Assembly (NCBI GenBank): GCA_001986395.2
Contig: MQVO02000017.1
Coordinates: 186,001 to 250,000, forward strand
DNA: 64,000 nucleotides
Source: Irpex lacteus
Lineage: Eukaryota; Basidiomycota; Agaricomycetes; Polyporales; Irpicaceae
Reading direction: 5' to 3'
The notes under the pieces are model-generated. The model was given only the letters and a program-made list of their open reading frames with translations, had not been told where the DNA came from and made no database searches. Made by a program: the position numbers and the translations under genes. This document shows, one piece after another, positions 59,247-64,000 of this stretch (positions are counted from its first letter, which is position 1; each line of letters begins with the position of its first letter).

Positions 59247-61071
59247 TCAGTGTACACTCACCCATCCCTTCTTATTTAGCCGCCGTTGAAGCATTTGTAA
59301 GCTCAAGTATCCGCCCCAATAGTACTCGAACTGTTCATCAGCCCAGATGTCGATACGGCCTGCCAACCTGATATTAGTACTGCGAGAGTGGGAACAATGA
59401 AACAGGCGACGCACCGTTAGGCTCCAGCGTAACTGGATCTACCCCCACTGCTCGACGCTCCTCCTCCATCTCGTACGCGAGTACAAGATCGATAGTTTCG
59501 CTTGCGAGGGTAAGCACTTCAACGAGAGGGTTCAGTGACTGTTGCAGGAGGTCGAAGGAGTCAAACAGCAAGACAAGGGAGCGGATGGTGGGATGGGTTC
59601 TGGCGTGATTGACGAGAGCATCCAAGTTGACAGGAAGGCTATGGATGTATGCGCACATGCCCACCACGCTCAGGGCGGAGGCCGGCCGGTCCACGGAGGC
59701 GGGTGCTTCTTCGAATACAAAATGGAAGGGGTCGTCCAGGTCCATGGTTGTCGCTTGCTCCGAGATGTTGAATCCTGCAAGAGCCCTCGACGTCAGCATA
59801 CGTATTGGAAGCGAATAGCGTCACTGATTGCGATGCTCACCGATGTACACACCAGGATTTGGCTCGTCACTCCACAACAACGTCATGAATTTGATCATCC
59901 ACACGCGTTCCCGGGCCTCGTCGCCGATTCGGTGCAACGGGCAGTTCGGGTTCATCATCAGAGCTGTCAAGGCGAGATGAACAGAGTCGGTGCAGGCTCC
60001 ATCCGTCTGAACCTTCAGAGAGTGCGGTCTGCATTGACAGGTGATTGTATTGGACGCATGTGGCAATAAGTGCGTAGGAGTCTGCCCATCCCATGTTATC
60101 TTCCCGAACTGGAAATAGGTGGCGCAAGTAAAGTGCCTTATGTACTTTGTGACATGATGGAATGAGGGCAGATGAACATCCTGGAGATAGATCTTAGTAT
60201 TTTGCAGGAATGAGCTCGGCACAACAATAGTACATGGTGGTATGCCCCAGTGGGGCGTATCGAGCTTCGCAGGGTTAAAGCCGTCTGGGACTGGGCCAGA
60301 GATATTTATGTCGTGAAATTTGTCTCGGATGACTTGAAGGTAGAGAAGATAAAGAAAGGATGTCTGCTTCTCTTGTGAAGCCCTCACCGTGAGGCCTAGG
60401 TCACTGTAGTTATGAAAGACACTTATGGCTCCGATGAGTTGGTGCACCGGTGTAAGTCTCGGACATCCTCCAACGACGTATCGTCGGAATATCTCGGCAT
60501 CCTCGTAAGACTGGATCCGCAGACCTCTTTCGGAGAACATATGCTCCCGACACTTGTTGGCCCAGAAGAGACAGACGAGTGAGCACCGTTTGAGGTCTGT
60601 CAATATGTCGTGTGGGCTTGTTTCTCCTCGATTCCGTGCAAGATTTCTGCCGATGTTCCGGCGATGATTTTCACGTTGTGAGACACGATCGACGTTCATG
60701 TAAAATAATATATTGTCGAAGAGCTCTGGAGGAACGCGAGCAGCGAGGGATCTTACTACCTATAGATGCAAGTAATAAATTCAGCGACGCAGACCCTACT
60801 CGGCCGTGTACTTACCTCACTTTCCGTCGCTGTCGACACCACCTCCACCAATTCTAATTTCGCATGCGACAGTCGTTCATCCGTAGGTGTCAGACCTTGC
60901 ATCAACGGTCTGTTGGCCTGGTCATACAAGTAATCAGCCGTTATCAGTATGTGCGACGATGCCGCTTAAATGTGTACTCACTTGGCTATTCGCTGCCTCA
61001 AACGCGACTTCTCCCAAGTCGGAACCCGAGGACGGGGACGGCCCATCGAGCTGCAACGTATTTTGTATCAT
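59247..61071 (-). CDS. F-box domain protein, tandem copy H (527 aa)
   Basis: Five exons: 60982-61071, 60816-60917, 59841-60759, 59415-59774 and 59247-59359, total 1584 nt, no stops, the same length as copy A. Exon 1 starts MIQNTLQLDGPS, and exon 2 ends in the common TESE before the phase-0 junction. The F-box reads RVPPELFDNILFYM, then CSLVCLFWANKC. The body has FPNP-free family motifs including GPVPDGFN, HWGIPP and NPNCPLHRIGDEA. The last exon (IDIWADEQF) is divergent and ends KKGWVSVH. All introns are 55-66 bp with canonical sites. Adaptor role in an SCF ligase is inferred from the F-box alone. Confidence 0.85.
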
Positions 61072-61175
61072 TGCTGTGTGAGGACGTCAAAGGTAGTGGG
61101 GGAATGGAGGGGGTAGACGAGCAAAGAGAGAGGGGATAAGAAAGATGGGACAGCTTCCCGACTATCGATGGTTCA

Positions 61176-61208
61176 TGGTATATACCTTGAGGCTCCCTGA
61201 TGAACGTG
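61176..61208 (-). promoter_or_regulatory. TATA promoter of gene H
   Basis: CCACGTTCATCAGGGAGC (61191-61208), GGTATATACC (61176-61185), then ATCGAT on the minus strand, about 105 bp before the ATG at 61071. Confidence 0.6.
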
Positions 61209-61429
61209 GGAGGGAACCGCGTCCACAAGGACGTACAGAAGCTTCGATACTGAAACGTTCGCAGGCTGTGCCTTCCTCGTTCCTGAGAAGAGATAACATC
61301 GCACGCTCCCTGGGAGTCATCGATTTATGTCTCCCTCGCAAGACCAATCCCTTACCACATCAAGACCGTACCGTTCTTGCCAACAGTCCATGCGATTCCG
61401 CTCTAAGGATTTAGGAGCGATGTCAGGAC

Positions 61430-63158
61430 GGATTCAGGTACGGGCGTTCTGCACAGCCCGCATTGCTACCTGGAAGAGCTAATTAGTATCAGATATGGGC
61501 CAGATATTCATCATACATCGACGTACCGCATCCCCGCGCTCACTGACCGCAGACTGTATTCCATCCAGGATTCGGGAGTCAGCAGGCGCACTCGCCAGGC
61601 GTAGCTGTGTAATGCATGAACGTCGTGAGTTCGAGACACGCTCCAGTCGTGCGTATGCCTGCTCAAGAGCTGTCAGATATGGTTTACTGCGCAGTGGAAA
61701 TGAAAGTAATGAGACCTAGAACGACCTCGTACCTATCCCGCTCATCTCAAGGATCAGCGGCTGGCACATCGTAATCAGCGCATAGACGACTGGCTCATCG
61801 AATGGCATGAGTGGCGATTCTCGCATGTTTTTGGGAAGCGGAAAGGAAAGTTAGTATGCTCGTGGATGTCGACGAATGCAGACAATAGATACTCTTGGGT
61901 GCAAGTATCCCTTACTGGACTCGGCACACCTTGTTCGGCAGGTAGTAGGTACCATCGGCTCTGCGAGCAGATTCCTGTCAGGACGAAAATTCCGATATGA
62001 GCCTTGGCAAGCACGCGCGATACGATAGCCCACGTACCTAACAGTCGAAGTCAATATACATCTTTCAAGCAGATGGCAAACCGTAGAGTGTCGTTTCAGA
62101 GTATTGTGAGAATCAGTACTAATATCAGTCGAAACGACGTGAACGTCGAAACAGGATATGAGGTGCACGTGCTCTACAAGATTCAAGAGGTTTGGATTAG
62201 CTGTCGTTCGCGGGATAGTCGTACTTTTCAATATAAGTATCGTTATCACAGCTCAAGTACCAGTCTATCAAGATTCGTATGGAACCCCGAATGCTTGACT
62301 CTCTGTAGAAAAGCCAACATCAGTCATCGTAGACGGCCACAGGATCACCATAGACATACCTATCCCCTGGGTTCTGTCCGCATCCTGGTATCTTGACGTG
62401 AACATGGAATACCCTGGCTGTGTGATTTATGCCTATCGGGAGTCGAACATCGAAGAACGTCCTTTCTGAACGCTCATACCGACCAAAGGTTGGGATGAAC
62501 GAACGGAAAGGGGCGATCGGTGACAGGCAGGGGCACTGTTGGCGTCCAGGTGCCCGTAATGAGTTGATGAGGCAGCCCTAGATGGTCGGATATGGCAAAA
62601 GCGTATGGATTGATGCAGCACCGTGAGGTTCGTGTGGACCAGGCCGGTACGAACAGCGTTGTTGACTGGAAGAAACACCAAAGTGAGCCACTATCTGTGA
62701 CATAGAAGCAGTACACGCATCTTCGTATTCTGGACCATAAACTTCCGTCCAACGTTCCCCGTTCCAGGATCCCAGCCATGACCATTGTCGTCACTTCGCG
62801 ATCATGTTTCTTGCTGTAGGACGTCCTTCGCCTTCGTGTCTTGATACTTATCCTCAATTCGCACGGAAAGAGCCGTATTGGCATCCAAGTAACTTCCATG
62901 TGTAGAGCTAGCAGTGGACATAGAGAGACAATTGCATGAGGAGAGAGAGGCCAGAACGAGAGGAAGGAAGAGCCGTAAGAGCCATAAGCGTCTCATCAGT
63001 AGCAACGATAAGACCGGTACTTACCTTGGTAACGTTGGTTTCAGACTCCGCAGGTCGAGCGCCAGTGGATTATTTACTCGCTCGTCCTTATCGCTCAATG
63101 CCACTACTTCCGCAACGACCACCATCGAAACCCTCTCACTCTCGGTCGCTCTATCCAT
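61430..63158 (-). pseudogene. Gene 2 family copy upstream of gene H
   Basis: Unrecognised. The start exon 63025-63158 is clean: MDRATESERVSMVVVAEVVA, then NNPLALDLRSLKP, ending at a GTAAGT donor with a TACTGAT branch downstream. The palindrome is at 62460-62513; about 62090-62510 is nearly identical to 48090-48413. Nearer the 3' end a frame reads THDVHALHSYAWRVRLL, then the exon SAVSERGDA and the GTACGT intron, but the last exon begins with an in-phase TAG. Probably decayed at its 3' end. Confidence 0.4.
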
Positions 63159-64000
63159 GACATTTCTTAGACACTCACACAGCCTCTGTTTGCCAAGATT
63201 CGGTCACGCGCGCGCTCTTGGAGGCGAAGAACAATACAGGCCTGCCAGTTTCTTTCGGTCCTTCCTGATCGTTTCTGTCGACGAGAACCGGCGTGGACGA
63301 TGAGGAGAGATGAAATGATCACTTTGCAAGGGGTGGGCATGTTTCCGTAATGTTGGAAAAAGGTGCATAGGTTGCGTTTCCTCTACAAGCAAGTCACTCA
63401 CTGTGGTCCTCGTAGCTCGCAAGGATAGGGCACGTTAGCTCCTGATTTATTGAACGTTTGGACCCCCAGTCAGCCGGCACACATGCAAGGTATCAATCCT
63501 TCAAGCTTCAAGAGTCATTTAGGGAGATGATTTGGGCTCTTCGCCTCATTCGGATTGGCGACGTGATCGACTCGTGCCAATCGACAGCTCGTGCGTGAGT
63601 GTTCTCATGGAGAGGCTGATCGCGAGGTACTGAAGCCTGGTTCTGGTGGAGTAGACGGCGGTTGGGCTCATAAGGCCAGGTTGTCGGGGAGATGTGGATG
63701 GCGAACGCAGCTTAGCACGGAGGATATGACAGAGGTACCGTTGTACGTTCGTTCTATTCAATGCAGGCACTCACGTTCAGTGTGTTTAGTAGTGTCAGTG
63801 ACTATGGACGACCTCAGGATTTCGATCGAGCCCCCCTCTCGCCATCATTCCACCTTGAACCTCGGTTCTGATCCTGTCCGCGTTAGTCTCTACTTCTCCA
63901 GGTCTCAATTGTCTGCAAGATGATATTAGGCACGTATACAGACTTCTCTAGACGCACATCAAAGCTTTGTTGTCGGAGTACTCGATGACTTCAAGCACGC
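63159..64000. other. Right-edge spacer of the next unit
   Basis: Continues the repeat: the empty MITE site near 63630, the ILRSSIVTDT island near 63800, and the start of the MTSS block at the very end (63986). The array therefore continues beyond the window. Confidence 0.5.

Overview
The window looks like a chromosome segment of a basidiomycete fungus, most likely an Agaricomycete of polypore type. The evidence is short introns of 54-76 bp with GTRNGT donors, CTRAY branch sites and CAG/TAG acceptors, a large family of F-box proteins of the kind common in wood-decay mushrooms, and a fungal Ty1/Copia element. The species cannot be named from sequence alone.

The window is one head-to-tail tandem array. 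Eight paralogous F-box genes (called A to H here) all lie on the minus strand at a spacing of about 6 to 7.3 kb. I reconstructed each gene exon by exon: A 4354-6187 (527 aa), B 11449-13290 (550 aa), C 17941-23125 (498 aa without an insertion), D 27596-34525 (488 aa without an insertion), E 39168-40804 (481 aa), F 45139-47034 (548 aa), G 51910-54209 (619 aa) and H 59247-61071 (527 aa). In every copy the spliced length is a multiple of three and no stop interrupts the exons. A conserved F-box exon and two conserved 3' exons follow variable N-terminal exons of several unrelated types, always joined by a phase-0 splice just before an A-V-R-L-L-A-like sequence.

Two genes are split by recent insertions. 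Gene C carries a 3,480-bp giant palindrome (18925-22404) with about 1.58-kb arms, apparently perfectly matched, and a 7-bp target duplication. Gene D carries a 5,273-bp Copia retrotransposon (28446-33718) with identical 248-bp LTRs and a 5-bp target duplication. Removing either element with one duplication copy restores the gene's frame exactly. A 280-bp CACTA-type MITE (49543-49822) lies in the spacer left of gene G.

The spacers are themselves diverged copies of a common unit. They hold islands of minus-strand reading frame with plausible introns that recur in several copies but are mostly broken by stops and frameshifts. I call these gene 2 (just upstream of each F-box promoter), gene 3 and gene 4 (downstream of the F-box gene). 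I do not recognise any of them. Spacers left of C and E form a second, different type. Each unit also carries one copy of a short near-palindrome.

The array therefore looks like a gene-birth locus: F-box frames stay open while co-duplicated neighbours decay, first exons and promoters are exchanged, and transposons insert. I saw no tRNA, rRNA or CRISPR structure by eye.
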